A model generated the notes under the pieces. It was not told the DNA's origin and did no database searches. It saw nothing but the letters and a program-made list of their open reading frames with translations. From Hanleya hanleyi (Eukaryota > Mollusca > Polyplacophora > Lepidopleurida > Hanleyidae), in NCBI GenBank assembly GCA_036873755.1, contig JAVTVY010045495.1, positions 1 through 64,000 of the forward strand: a stretch of 64,000 nt of DNA. Direction: 5' to 3'. This document shows, piece after piece, positions 22,597 through 33,934 of this stretch. The number at the start of each line of letters is the position of its first letter. Position 1 is the first letter of the stretch. The position numbers were made by a program, and so were the translations under genes.

Positions 22597-23800
22597 CTAG
22601 GGTCCAGTCGAATCCCTTGACCACCATGACGCGAACCATTTAGCTACATCTACTGTGTTGTCACGTCCCTCACATGTATCAACATTAATGGCCAGGTTGA
22701 GCCGATCCGGTGGTTGACCTTTGGTTTGCCTCATCGACCGTCTTGGGAGTGATACCTCGGTATCATCTGGAAAATGTATTGCTTGCTCAGTGGGTTCCTC
22801 CAAGGGGGGAGGATCTACATCATGAGAATCGGAGACAGCTGGCTCTGTATATACTATATCACCATCGTATCCTGTATATGCAGGGACATACCACCTGGAA
22901 ACCCCTGTTGGCATCGGTGGTGTAACCGCACCCTTGGGCTCCAACTCTCTGCGTTTCGGGGAAGGTCGTTTGTCTGTCATAGGGAAAGTACACGGTTTTA
23001 ACTGATCACGATGTACTACTTTGCTCGGTGATCTACCGGTCTCGGGCCGTATCTTGAACACGGGCATGTCCGGGTTGGTTTGCTCAATCACGATGTATGG
23101 TGTTGATTCCCATAGGTCTTGTATTTTCTTGCGCCCTCTTGGCTTGTGGTTACGGTACAAGACTCTGTCACCAGGCCGTATGAGAGCAGCCGGGGCCACA
23201 CGGTCGTACAGTCTCTTTCGGGCAGCACCAGCCTCCCTGGATGTTTCCTTTGCCACATCACAGGCCAGTTTCAGACGCTCGTGATGAAGTTTCACCCACT
23301 CATCCAAGTTGTCTACCTCCGGTTCCCCTCCTGAACACAAGGTGATGTCCATCGGAAGTCGTGCGTCTCGTCCCATCAACAAGTAGAATGGGGGATATCC
23401 AGTTGAAGAATGTCTGTGGCTGTTGTATGCTAATGTCAGTTCTGGGAGATAGTCTTTCCATCGCCTCTTCTTTTCTGGTGGAAGAGCGCGAAGCATCTCA
23501 TGCATGGTGCGATTCCATCTCTCGCAACATCCGTTGCCCTGAGGGTGGTAGGCTGTAGTCCTGCTTTTGTTTACCCCATAACAGGAACAAAGGTCCGCAA
23601 TAATTTCACTTTCGAAATTCCGCCCTTCATCAGAATGCAGTCGGGCTGGGCAACCGAAATAACCAAACCAGTGCTTGACAAGTGCTTTCGCCACTGTGGG
23701 TGCTGTTTGGTCCTTTGTTGCAACAGTGATGCAGAACTTGGTAAACATGTCCGTGATGACAAGGACATTCTCGTATCTTTTCGAGAACAGTGTAGTCGAT
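22597..23800 (-). pseudogene. pol: Gypsy pol, integrase catalytic core and C-terminus (frameshifted)
   Basis: Continues the integrase in a different frame from the upstream part. Visible are [13 protein letters not shown], the second catalytic Asp in [12 protein letters not shown] and the catalytic Glu in [16 protein letters not shown]-like segment follows ([22 protein letters not shown]), then a hydrophilic Pro/Glu-rich tail. The first catalytic Asp (AIDYTVLE) lies in the upstream frame, so the core is split by an indel at about 23785. Integrase would insert the cDNA; this copy cannot be translated as one chain. Confidence 0.88.
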
Positions 23801-26683
23801 GGCAACTGCTTCCAAAGGGGCATTGAACTGCATACACACTAATGGTGTGTGAGGGTGAGGATGCACATCTCTCGCCAGAGCACATCTCTTGCAGGCCTTG
23901 ACCCATTTCTGTACATCGTTCGTCATGGAGGGCCAGTAATAGCACCGGCGCAGACTATCCAGCGTACGACGATCGCTAAAATGCCCTGCGTAGTCATGCT
24001 TCGCTTGGTATGCCTCCTCATGAAGTACCTTTGGCAGCACCATCTGCCAATATTCAGCTCCATCCTTGGAGTCCTGAATTATCCTGTACAGCACAGATCC
24101 ATGCAACTTGAGTCTATCCCAGCTCCTCAGGAGTTTGAGAACTTCACGAGACTCCTTGGCTCTCTCGGTTCGTGTGGGCTTTCTTTGACGTCTAATGTAG
24201 TAGAAGACCCTTCCGACCACATCATCGGCTTCTTGAAGCTGCGCCACATAATCCTTGGAGAACTCTGTCCGCGTCTCTCCTGACAGAGTTTGTACTGGTG
24301 CACTTTGAACAACAGTGTCATCCATTGGTTCAACGTCTACAGGAGTAGTCTGGCTGTACGGCCACAAGCTGGCCTTCACTTCTGCTAAGGTAAGTTTTAC
24401 TTCGTCTGTAATATCATCGACCACACTCTGTTCCCTTGGAAGTCTCGACAAGGCATCAGCGTTGGAGTTGTTCCTGCCCGGCTTGTAAAACACTTCAAAG
24501 TCAAAATCAGCAAGTTGAGCAATCCAGCGCTGTTCAGTCGCCCCCAGATTGGCAGTGTCCAGATGGCGTAGTGGATTATGATCGGTAAATACTGTTACTT
24601 TGGAATGTAGGAGGTACTCCCTAAACTTCTCCCCAATCGCCCACTTGAGGGCAAGCAGCTCCAATCTGGTGCGCAGCTCCTCAAATGCCGACTGGCATTC
24701 TTCAGTCCAGATGAATGGTATTGGAGCCAGTCCTTTCTTAGGAGATCCTATCAGTCGATTCAAAGGTGTGGCTATTTGTGAGAACTTTGGAATAAACCGT
24801 CTATAGTATCCCAGGAAGCCGAGAACGCAACGCACATCTTTGGCACACTTCGGCCGTGGCCAGGTATCCAACACTTTGGTCTTCTCAGGGTCAGTCTTTA
24901 TGCCCCCACCCGACACAATATGGCCAAGGAATTTTACTTCTGTCTGCAGAAGGTAACACTTGTCGGGCCTCAGCTTCAAGCCTTGCTCACTTAGCCTGGT
25001 GAATACTTGGTCTAGACGCTGTAAGTGACTGTCAAAGTCATGGCTGAACACAAGAATATCGTCAAGATATATCAAGAGCGTTTCCCATTTGAGGTCTCCG
25101 AGGCAGCACTCCATCAACCTCTGGAAAGTGGCGGGTCCATTACAGAGTCCAAATGGCATCCTCGACCATTCGAAGATACCCATCGGTGTGGTTACTGCTG
25201 TCTTCTGTTGGTCCTCGGGGTCCATCTTGACCTGAAAGTATCCGGAGGTCAAGTAAAGAGATGAGAAGAACTGCGCATTTCCCAAGGCATCAAGAGACTC
25301 ATCCACCCGGGGCAGTGGGTAGGCATCCTTCTGGGTGACCTGGTTTAGCTTCCTGTAGTCACAGCAGAACCTAATGTCCCCACACTGCTTTCGGACAATC
25401 ACTGCTGGGGAGGCCCATGGACTGTGACTTTTCTTCAGAATTCCTTGCCCCACTAGGTCAGCTATGTGGTTCTTCACTTCAGTAAATACATGTGGGGAAA
25501 GTCGCCGATGTCGTTGCTTGATGGGGGTGGCATCTCCCGTGTTGATCTTGTGAGTAACGGTAGGACAATAACCAAAATCATTGGCACTTTGAGAGAACAC
25601 TCGCTTGTGTTTCACCAACAAAGTCTGAAGTCTTTGCCTCTGGTCTTCGGTCAAATTCGAATCAGCCACATGCACTGGTATGGAAGTTCCACCTGGCGGC
25701 TCAGTCCGAACAGAGTCCTTTCGGAAATGTATATCCTCTGTGTCTAGTAGGTTCACATTGATGGATGTCTCAGATAGAGTTACTTTGATATCCGGATGGT
25801 CCACCGCCTCCACACCTTGTAATGCCGCTAGGCGTGTTCTTGGTCTCAGGCGCAGAGGTTTCTCTCCTAAGTTCATGAGTCGAACCGGCACACATCCACC
25901 CTTTACAGTAGCACACACACGGGCTACCAGCAACTCAGAGGGTAGATGAGTTCCATGGACTTGTTCTACGAGAGCCACATAATCACTATTATCTGGTCCA
26001 CGTCTACATCGCCCATCTACCAAAATCTCACTTCTACCTGGTACTGTTAGAGTACCTCTGCTAACAAGCTTTACAAAGCCAATGTGGCCATTAGGACCTA
26101 CCATACCTTCTTTAAGTTGGCTGCTACGCGAGATGCGGTTGACAATTGCAGAAATTTTCCTTACATTCGGACTAGACTTACCTGTCTTAGCCGATTGGGA
26201 GAACAACATACCCCCACACCGCCCCAAAACGTTCATTCCCAAGATACACTGCGAATTATGTACAGGATTATCTTTCACTACAAAAATACCAACACCCGCA
26301 AGTTCTTTTGAGAGCAGTCGTACACTGGTTTCGATACAACCGACATACGGTATGTCCATCCCATTGGCTGCAGTTAGATGTAATCCAATATCAATTGGGA
26401 TACAATCTTTAAAATTTTGTCTAAAAAAAGTTTCACTAATGGTGGTCACTTCGGATCCTGTGTCCACAAGACCTACAGTCTTGCACCCACCAATTTCCAC
26501 TTCCACTCGTAGACAGTCACCAACTGTCCTACCGACAAAAGTTTCATCACTGTCACTGGAGCCATTAGGGATGGTTTCCGCCGTTCGGCTCCCAACTGCG
26601 GAAACGTCTAAAAATCCGGTTTGGGGGGCATTTTGTCCACACGATTTGGACACTGCTTCTTGATGGGTCCAGGATTTCCACAC
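23785..26683 (-). pseudogene. pol: Gypsy pol: protease, reverse transcriptase, RNase H, integrase zinc finger
   Basis: A long open frame of about 970 codons in the -1 frame relative to gag, overlapping its end by about 75 bp. In order: aspartic protease with VDTGS (near residue 70); reverse transcriptase with DYRKLNQVT, MPFGLCNGPATFQRLM, YLDDILVF and FLGH; RNase H end with YKPGRNNSNADALSR; integrase HHCC finger. Two damaging changes are visible. The motif A Asp is replaced by Tyr (SSLYLTSGY, codon 25253-25255). An in-frame deletion near 24663 joins RTRL directly to ELLALKWA, removing the first RNase H catalytic segment. The frame then leaves the integrase at about 23785. Confidence 0.92.
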
Positions 26684-27573
26684 CCGTAGCAGAGTATTAT
26701 ACCATGCTCGTCTCGAGCAGGTCTCTTTCGCATGCTAGCACTTTGCTCTCTATTCTTCAGCAAATGGAGGATTTGTTCCTGTGTATCCACAAGTTTTTTT
26801 AGAACTTCACCTGGAACACCACTTGGATCCAATTTGTCCTTGTCAGTTGCTAGGACAGAAACACGGCCCTTGCTCAATGCAGCACTTTTGTTTGCCTGAC
26901 CTACATCTTCTTCAGCCCAGATTATTGCAAATTCCATCACATCCGCGAAACTAATATCTGGTATATCCCGGAGCTTCATTTTAGTCTCTCTTCTTACAGC
27001 CGCGTCACGTAAACCGACGGTGAAGTGTTCCTTCACTGCCGCCTCATCCGGCACCCTGGTTGGCTCCCGACGCCGAATACGCTGTAATTGTTCCTGTAGT
27101 GCATACGCATAACTCCGAACTGACTCATTCGCGTGCTGCTGTCGTTCATAAAAGTTCCGCATATGGGTGGAGATTGGCTCCTTGTCCCCATACACTGATC
27201 GCAATGTTTTCAGAAAGGCGTCCACGTCTTTCCGGTCTCTAACTGCCATTAACTTCACAGTTTTCCTGGCCTCGCCTGAAAGATAGTCCATAACGGCATC
27301 AGCCTGATCCAGCTTAGGCATGTGCCAGGTTCGGAAAGCACTAGACAACTGTTCGATCCATTCCTCTAAGGTTAATTCATCCTTGTCAGCCGAACCAGAA
27401 AAAATACCAACTCTAGGTAAGTAAACGGCAGGAGCTGGTCTCGACATCCTCTCGTCCTGACGACGGACGAGTTCTGCTTGATGTTCCAACTTCAGCTGCA
27501 TTTCCTGCAGTTTAGAGGTGATGTTTTGCACACCCTCAGCCGTCTCTTGGTCATCTCCAGGATTGTCGGCCAT
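26608..27573 (-). CDS. gag: Gypsy Gag polyprotein
   Basis: A 321-codon frame starting MADNPGDDQE just inside the primer-binding site. An N-terminal coiled-coil-like segment (residues ~15-40) precedes a retrotransposon Gag capsid region (LTLEEWIEQLSSAF, YLSGEARKTV, FLKTLRSVYGD, FYERQQ...ESVRSYAYALQEQL) and a C-terminal CCHC knuckle. The knuckle reads CYGCGNPGPIKKQC, so the His ligand is replaced by Pro (codon 26665-26667). The frame is otherwise intact. It would form the particle and package RNA. It overlaps pol, which is reached by a -1 frame change. Start chosen as the first ATG after the LTR. Confidence 0.9.
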   Translation of the reverse strand: MADNPGDDQETAEGVQNITSKLQEMQLKLEHQAELVRRQDERMSRPAPAVYLPRVGIFSGSADKDELTLEEWIEQLSSAFRTWHMPKLDQADAVMDYLSGEARKTVKLMAVRDRKDVDAFLKTLRSVYGDKEPISTHMRNFYERQQHANESVRSYAYALQEQLQRIRRREPTRVPDEAAVKEHFTVGLRDAAVRRETKMKLRDIPDISFADVMEFAIIWAEEDVGQANKSAALSKGRVSVLATDKDKLDPSGVPGEVLKKLVDTQEQILHLLKNREQSASMRKRPARDEHGIILCYGCGNPGPIKKQCPNRVDKMPPKPDF

Positions 27574-27610
27574 CTTCTTGTCACTACCCTCCTGCTCTTA
27601 TACTTAACGA

Positions 27611-27631
27611 AATCCTACCGGCGACGCCAAA
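27611..27631 (-). other. Gypsy primer-binding site
   Basis: Adjacent to the inner edge of the 5' LTR, the minus strand reads TTTGGCGTCGCCGGTAGG. TGG followed by a plausible acceptor-stem complement is the normal form for tRNA priming. The following G and the T-arm-like AGGATT suggest a serine tRNA, but the isoacceptor is not certain. Confidence 0.65.
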
Positions 27632-29650
27632 TGTAAGCGGCAGGCTCTTGCTCCTCAGTAAAACCACACAACCCAGTCTCAAAATATATGGTTTTTATTT
27701 GGAATAGGAACATTCAATTAAGAGCAGAAGGGCAGCAACTAGCTGCAAATATACAAAATAAAACAACGTTATTTAAATACTGTTTGTAATGTCCAACATG
27801 TTAAATGAGAATAAAACAATCAATATTCCAATAGCATTCCATCGTTTGTCCATTGTGTATTAAAGCGCTTCACAATGCTGTCTTAGATAACTGGACTCGA
27901 GTGACATAGATATCCAGAACTACACCGATTTCATATTTCTGATACATCCCTGTATATGAGATTACTCACTAGATTAGATCTTCAGAAATACACAGATTCT
28001 ATTATTCTGAAACATGCCAGTATATGAGTTTACTCCAAATACGCGATTACAGAATAATGAATCAACTCTTTATATACTACTAGCGGATATGACAGATTTT
28101 CATCAATGACAAATCTTAAGAAGGAACTACCGCCAATCGATACAACGTAACCATGGTAACACCTCTCTTACAATTTCATAACTATTTCCAATCGGTGTGA
28201 AATATGCATTTATAACGCACCAGTAACCATAGTAACAGCTAACTCATTCTGTATTACCAGACAGATTAATTGGAAAACATAAATCCGAACAATTCAACTA
28301 TCAATCATGCGCATCAATTGAAATCAAATGAACAGTATATTACATTATGCAATGAAATACACTACGCTTCTTGTCAAAATATATCGGATGATATGAATAA
28401 TGTCATAGCATAATAACATACCACGTCCGCCGTTATAACATAACACGCACAACCCTTCGGTTAGTAACCATTGTCGTCTGGCTATTAATATAAAATAAAG
28501 AAGAAATATCACAATTGTACCTACAACACTGTTCACGGTAATAAAACTAATTAATTGGCACATGGTCGTTTCCCCAAATATTCAATGTATTGGCACTCTA
28601 GCTTCCTGGTGCACCAACATGTTACAGTAATTCATATAATGGGAAATTATTATAAGATGAAATGTCACTGTCTAAATATTTATCCGATAACAATGGCATT
28701 AATAATCACAATTAAGTCGAATGAATTATCTTTGGGACATAAGAGGTATTCAAGAAATCATTACATTACACATGATCGTTTAACAGATTAATATCATTGT
28801 AACATATTCACAGTTTCTAATTTGTACGAACATGTATGATGGAGATAACTGCATTTAAACAATTTATTTAGAGAGGAATCTAGCGAATATCAGCTGTACC
28901 AGTAACCTATAATACAGATGCTTGTGTATGTTCAGATATTGATAATAAATTGCATCACAATATATGTTGATTTATCATGAACAAGACTGTACTGTTTCTG
29001 ACTTGGTTCAAATAATCGTCTCAAGGGACATAACTTATGTTGGCATGTTGGTTGCACCAACAATGCAGGGGGAACTACTCTTACGCGCACTCACAGAAAA
29101 CCACGTGGTCCTCAATTTTACCCCATCATATTCTAACTAGGTCAAGATATCTTGATAACTAAATCCAGACAGCTGGGAATAGTATTCTAGTAACTCCATA
29201 TGACGATAATAAATGGCTCACTCTTTTATGTAGGCTGATTTACTGGCCACATCTTCATACTCAATGCCCTTAGCCCTGTCACCATAGTAACTAAAGCGAG
29301 TTGGAGCGTGCTCCACATTTGTCGCCTGATAAATAACCAAACACCAGTCTAAATACAAAATAGCGACTATTACTCGTTGCACCAATCATTCATGTCGATT
29401 ACTACATAAAATAGCATACCTGTGGAACACTTCTATAAGATATTTCAACCAAAAATCATTAGTGACCACCAACTGCGTACAACTGCTTTCCCTAAACCGG
29501 AAGTGATGGGACGAACAACAGGAGTTTGCTGCAGCCGTCCCATCAGTCCCACAGAGGCGATAATTCGAGGTAACTCGGACTACAGTCTATTTCATTTATA
29601 CATTATGTAATGTCAGTCAGGACACAGTGGTACAAATATTAACCCTTACA
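27632..29650 (-). repeat. Gypsy 5' LTR (2019 bp)
   Basis: Pairs with 20659-22535. It is longer because of a ~130-bp segment at about 28305-28437 and a short one near 29578. Small ORFs inside (28555-28791 and others) are shared with the other LTR and look like chance frames. Confidence 0.95.
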
Positions 29651-29979
29651 TATTGCAATTTCTCATTGTCGTACTTGCGACATTAACGGTTAACAGTGTA
29701 CATCTCAACCGCTAATGCAACAACAAAGAGTTTTTGTAACCTAGTCAGGGGACCAGTAATTATCTCATGTGAATACATGCACATATAATATCTCCGTTTC
29801 CAAGAGGAGTTATGGCCTTGTCGGAAGATCACAAGATATAGGCTGATGACCTTGACCCTTTGATATGTGATGACCCCCGTCAACTGTGTGTTGACCTATG
29901 ATCTCGACTTTGACCTTGGCCTTTACTTTGACCTAGTTTTGTTCATTTAATGGGTTAAAATATGTAATGTGCAAACTTC
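29651..29979. other. Flank of Gypsy insertion; TGACCT-rich stretch
   Basis: 29651-29720 resembles the hairpin cluster left of the Gypsy element. From about 29840 to 29935 there are at least six TGACCT/TGACCC-like hexamers (for example CTTTGACCTTGGCCTTTACTTTGACC). These match nuclear-receptor half-sites in form but are also common in invertebrate repeats; no regulatory role can be claimed. Confidence 0.5.
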
Positions 29980-31200
29980 CGTTACTATGATTGGAGGCAG
30001 ACTCGGGTTTTGGTGAAATTGTTCACTCCACCGGCAAGATAATTTCCATCTATACCATGACTTTCTATGGCTATGGGGGTATTATCCAGGGTGGATGTAG
30101 AGTTCCAAAGTGGTGCAGTTTTTCTCTATAGCGGACGATATGTCCCACTACAGACATTCATTTTATTTTGCCGAAATGAGGGTAGGTGTATTTGAATCGC
30201 CGTAGCTTTTTTGTTTTTGGTCTAATCTACCGAAACTGTATTAGATATTAATCATCAATAGGCCTAATAGCAGAATTATTAGACTGGATCCAGTTCCTGT
30301 TTCAAAATGTATATTTCAGGGGGTAATAAAGGGAATTAACTCTTCCTAAAGAAATGCTTGAAACATTTTTCAGTTTTTTCCCCAGATTGTATTTTCCATT
30401 TTTTTTTAATTAAATGTCATTTGGGTATTATTGATAAATGGTACATATGAAATAGAGACTCCTCCAGTCTACAGAGTTATATGTTATCAAGATTTGTTCC
30501 TTCATCCCGACTTTATAGCGTCACTTGGGGACCATATCCAAATGTCAACTGAAAAATTTCTCCCGTTTAAAAATGGGGTTAGGTGTATTTGTATTGCTAT
30601 ATCTCCCTTATTATTGAATCAATCTAGGTAAACGTGATAAAATATTGCTCCGTATTACCTTGTGTTTTAATACCTAAGATCGTGGTTGTATCCCAACCAT
30701 ATGGTGTATTTGTCGGTGATATTCAAATGAAATTTTATCAGAAAATTATATTGCCTCTTGAAAAAAGGTGTATGTGTGATTGAACTGCCATATCTTTCTT
30801 AATAATGACCCTATCTGTCTGAAATTCATTATATTTTATTCAGCATTTTGGCCATTGCCATATACAACCACGATTAGTTTTTGTATCTCAATCTAGAATT
30901 ACATATTTGGGGGCCGTATCCAAATGTCAACTTGAATTTTTTCCCAAAATGTGGGTATGTGTATGTATGTTGCTGTATCCTTCTTATTACTGATCCAAAT
31001 ATGTATGTCTGAATATCGTAATATAATCCTCAACTTACATTAGCAGTGCTTTTTAGTTAGTACTTTTGTTTTATCTTCCAACCGTATGATGTAATCGGGG
31101 ATTGTATTCAAATTTCAGTTGAACAAATCTACTTCGTCTTGAAAGGGGGGTTATATGTAGATGACCCGCTACATATTTCCTAATAATTATTTGAAATTCA
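29980..31200 (+). repeat. Degenerate ~190-bp tandem array
   Basis: Related blocks with GGTGTATTTG or GTGTATG followed by a C(C/T)(A/G)TA(T/G)C(T/C)-TTATT core recur near 30180, 30575, 30765, 30950 and 31145, with a weak one near 30370, giving spacing close to 190 bp. Each block also has a TTCAAATG/TCAACTT element upstream. Monomers are strongly diverged. No gene lies here. Confidence 0.55.
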
Positions 31201-32562
31201 AAATGGCGGCCTTGGCCATCGTCAGAAATGTTAAATTTTTCATTATATGGGGGATAATTTCTGACCTCGCTGTACACCTCAAGCCTTATCAAATGTACTG
31301 CAACAGTTTAATGTTGATTTTCCAGCTTTCTACTGGAGCTTCGTCGATAAATTACGAATCATTGATCTTATTCAAAATGCACACTCGCCAAGCAAATATT
31401 CACAGCATTGCTAATCAATTTGGCGACTCGATATGAAGTAAATTTCAAAGGAGATGGTATTGTAAGGCGGGGGTTTTGCCCACAGCCAGCCGACTCATAG
31501 GAATGTACATTTCTTCTCTCCATCTGTCAATCACAATGCAATGTACAACTTGTCGTCGGCGGCAACTGTCAATCAACGGAGCGACTGGTCGTTCGATTTC
31601 AACGTTCGACTAGCCCGTAATGTCCACACAGTATCGTGTCATCGGTAAACAATATTTATTTTACTTTTAATTGGTTCATCATGATAGCCTAAAATCTTAT
31701 TTCAGATATACTGAATGCAATTATTTTTTACAAACGAGAGGTCCTGAAGGATCTTGGCGCCCACCATTGTCCGATAATTGTAAGCTAATAACAAGAGGAT
31801 CTTTTTGTCCATTGTTACCAAGAACAAGCCATTGATTTGTAATTTTGATTGTAGAATTTCGAATTTGAGTGAAAAAGATCGAAAAGGGGACGGTATATTA
31901 TACAATGGCTTTAGTCTTTATTTTTCAAGGAAATGACTTGATAAACAGGGGATTATTTTGGGAAGGGCAGGAAGAAATGGTATTGTCTTTAAATAGAAGA
32001 GGAAAGTAATATGCGCAAGCAGTTATGCTGTTTATTTTATGTCAGTTAAAATTTAAACCAATCCGTAGGGCCTACGTCCTTAACATTGCAATGTGAATGT
32101 TTTGTGAAACAATGTTCTTTGAGAATGAAACATTTCATGTTAATGAAAGTTCATGGACGAATGTCTTCGAAAGAACTGTTTTAGTAGGGGAGACTGGGGT
32201 AATGCCGGACGTATAACTTCAATACATGGGACATCGATAATTCTTTGCTCCACTGCAATTTGCTTCTGCAATGGCAACGACACAAAGTAGGTCTGCTGCT
32301 ACCCAACAAATAAATAGGAACAATTTGTTGTTTAATATAGATTTATTAAGAAATCATAAAGTCGCGGTCACCCTGTCGGCAAATGCGATGAGATGAAATG
32401 TCCGGTAACAAGGTTTGACTGAGAAATTAAAGATGGGAGGTAGGTGGCCATAGTTCAAAGATTCCTTCTGTGTTTAGGAGCACCTCCAATGCTGGGAGTG
32501 TTATACATGCACATATAAAGGCATGTGAAAAATAAAGTAGAATATGCGGAAGGTGTTGAATG
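31201..32562. other. No gene seen
   Basis: Only short frames without recognisable motifs. One dispersed repeat (31724-31895) is listed separately. Confidence 0.5.
31724..31895 (-). repeat. Dispersed repeat matching 9725-9885
   Basis: Inverted relative to the copy near 9.8 kb, with the GGCGCCCACCATTGTCCGATAA and AAGAGGATCTTTTTGTCC blocks. The minus strand keeps a short frame with MDKKILL and VGAKILQDLSF, as in the other copy. Confidence 0.8.
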
Positions 32563-33060
32563 TCATTTGGAGTAAAATGTTACAGATGACATCACAGAGC
32601 GTTCAATTCTCTGAAAATGAAGAGTGTAAAGGTATCGCCTGAGAACACCCATCACATTTGCGACACAGCCAGGGTCGGGCAGACGAGATGAAGGGTCTAT
32701 GATAAAGGCAGATATATCCTCTGGAGCCGTTGCAATGTCTCGAAGGTCTTCGAGGCACTTGGCACTCGGCACACACAGTTTTGTAAATCAGGGCAAGAAA
32801 TTTGTCTCTGGTGTCATGAAGGATGTCGCACGTGACAAGAATATGTATACGAGACTCTGGATGTTCAGAGCACAACAGGCAGGTTGGATCCACAGCAAAC
32901 TGGTTGAACACAGCTCGGCACCTCTTCCCACTTCCCTTATATGTGTTGTAATTGTTTGACTGGAGTACATAGGTTCCTGTCAGGAGCCTCAGGTGAATGG
33001 GGAGGGCTCGGACATCTGTTACACCCATAGAGACAGAGGATATCGCAGGTTGAGGTTTTC
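32563..33060 (-). pseudogene. LINE ORF2 C-terminal fragment
   Basis: Minus-strand frame containing LPIHLRLLTGTYVLQSNN and FNQFAVDPTCLLCSEHPES followed by HILVTC. This is the C-x2-C...H...C zinc-binding tail found at the end of many non-LTR retrotransposon ORF2 proteins. The remaining C-terminal part (DISAFIIDPSSRL, RRYLYTLHFQRIERS) is in a second frame, so at least one indel lies near 32770. The NTYKGSGKRCR segment is nearly identical at DNA level to 48628-48662. No reverse transcriptase or endonuclease domain is present. Confidence 0.75.
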
Positions 33061-33934
33061 CTGTTGGAAAGCAGCTGAGGGTCATATATCTGAGAGAAGG
33101 ATACATATTAGATTTTTGAATGGGACTAAAAACACATGTTGCATAAACAGACAGCAATGGCGACCGGTGTACCAAATTTGAAGAAAAAAATTCTGTTAGT
33201 TCCCAGGAATTTGTGAAAACTCTCCGCAAGGAATAGACGCTGTTATGTATTGGTTTAGACTATGGAACTTGTCATACATGAATCGGTTGCGAAAAGTGTG
33301 ACATGTCACAGATTGAGAAGGGAATAATTATCTTTTAATTTTTTTTTCTGGCTATAACTTACCATTACTGAAAACGAAAAAATTATTTGCAATGAAATGT
33401 ATGCGAACTACCTGATGTTGGTGACGTAATAGAATAAAAGGAAAGATTGTACTCACTTGTCAGAAGACACTCCAACGATTAAGTACAGGAATCGACACCT
33501 TGTCAGAGCATCCTGGTGATCTCTATCTCTTCTTCACGTTTCCCATTTCAAAGCATCTTGGTGATGCCAAAGTCAAGGCATCTTGGAGATGCCCATGCAG
33601 GCCACCCATGGACATTGGTAGAGCGTAAGTCGAGAACTGGCTTGAAGTATATGCCAGGAGCCTCGAGTCGGTGTAAATTGTCCGCATTTTACATATTTGT
33701 AATATGATGCTCAAAAGCGACAAATCACACTAATTTGGTCATTGGCTATGAACGGGGACCCTCCTTTATTGGACGTCTGATTAGGGATTAAGGGAGTAGA
33801 TGCTTAGAATTCATATAGTAAATTTCTAATATGCTCTAATTCGTTCTTGTTTTCGTGTAGAAATTTGTTCTTTTTTCATTTGTGATTGTTGTCTGATTTG
33901 CTGAGAAATATGTTGGCTGATAAAGAGATAACTT
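33061..33934. other. No gene seen; 3' flank of Helentron
   Basis: AT-rich sequence between the LINE fragment and the Helentron stop codon. Imperfect repeats of AAGCATCTTGG / AAGGCATCTTGG / GAGCATCCTGG occur at 33505-33580. The Helentron 3' terminus should lie here, but I could not fix it. Confidence 0.45.

Larger units (their letters stand above)
20659..29650 (-). mobile_element. Ty3/Gypsy LTR retrotransposon, full length but defective
   Basis: Structure on the minus strand: 5' LTR (27632-29650), primer-binding site, gag, pol (protease, reverse transcriptase, RNase H, integrase), polypurine tract, 3' LTR (20659-22535). Both LTRs begin TGTAAG and end CTTACA, and TATT flanks both ends as a probable 4-bp target duplication. 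No env is seen. The defects are listed under gag and pol. Only about ten substitutions separate the LTRs by eye, so insertion was recent relative to the damage in pol. Confidence 0.93.

Noticed and set aside
23361..23826. Plus-strand ORFs over the Gypsy integrase
   Set aside because: Antisense shadows of pol.
29838..29935. Nuclear-receptor response element cluster
   Set aside because: TGACCT-like hexamers are abundant in invertebrate repeats and there is no adjacent gene.
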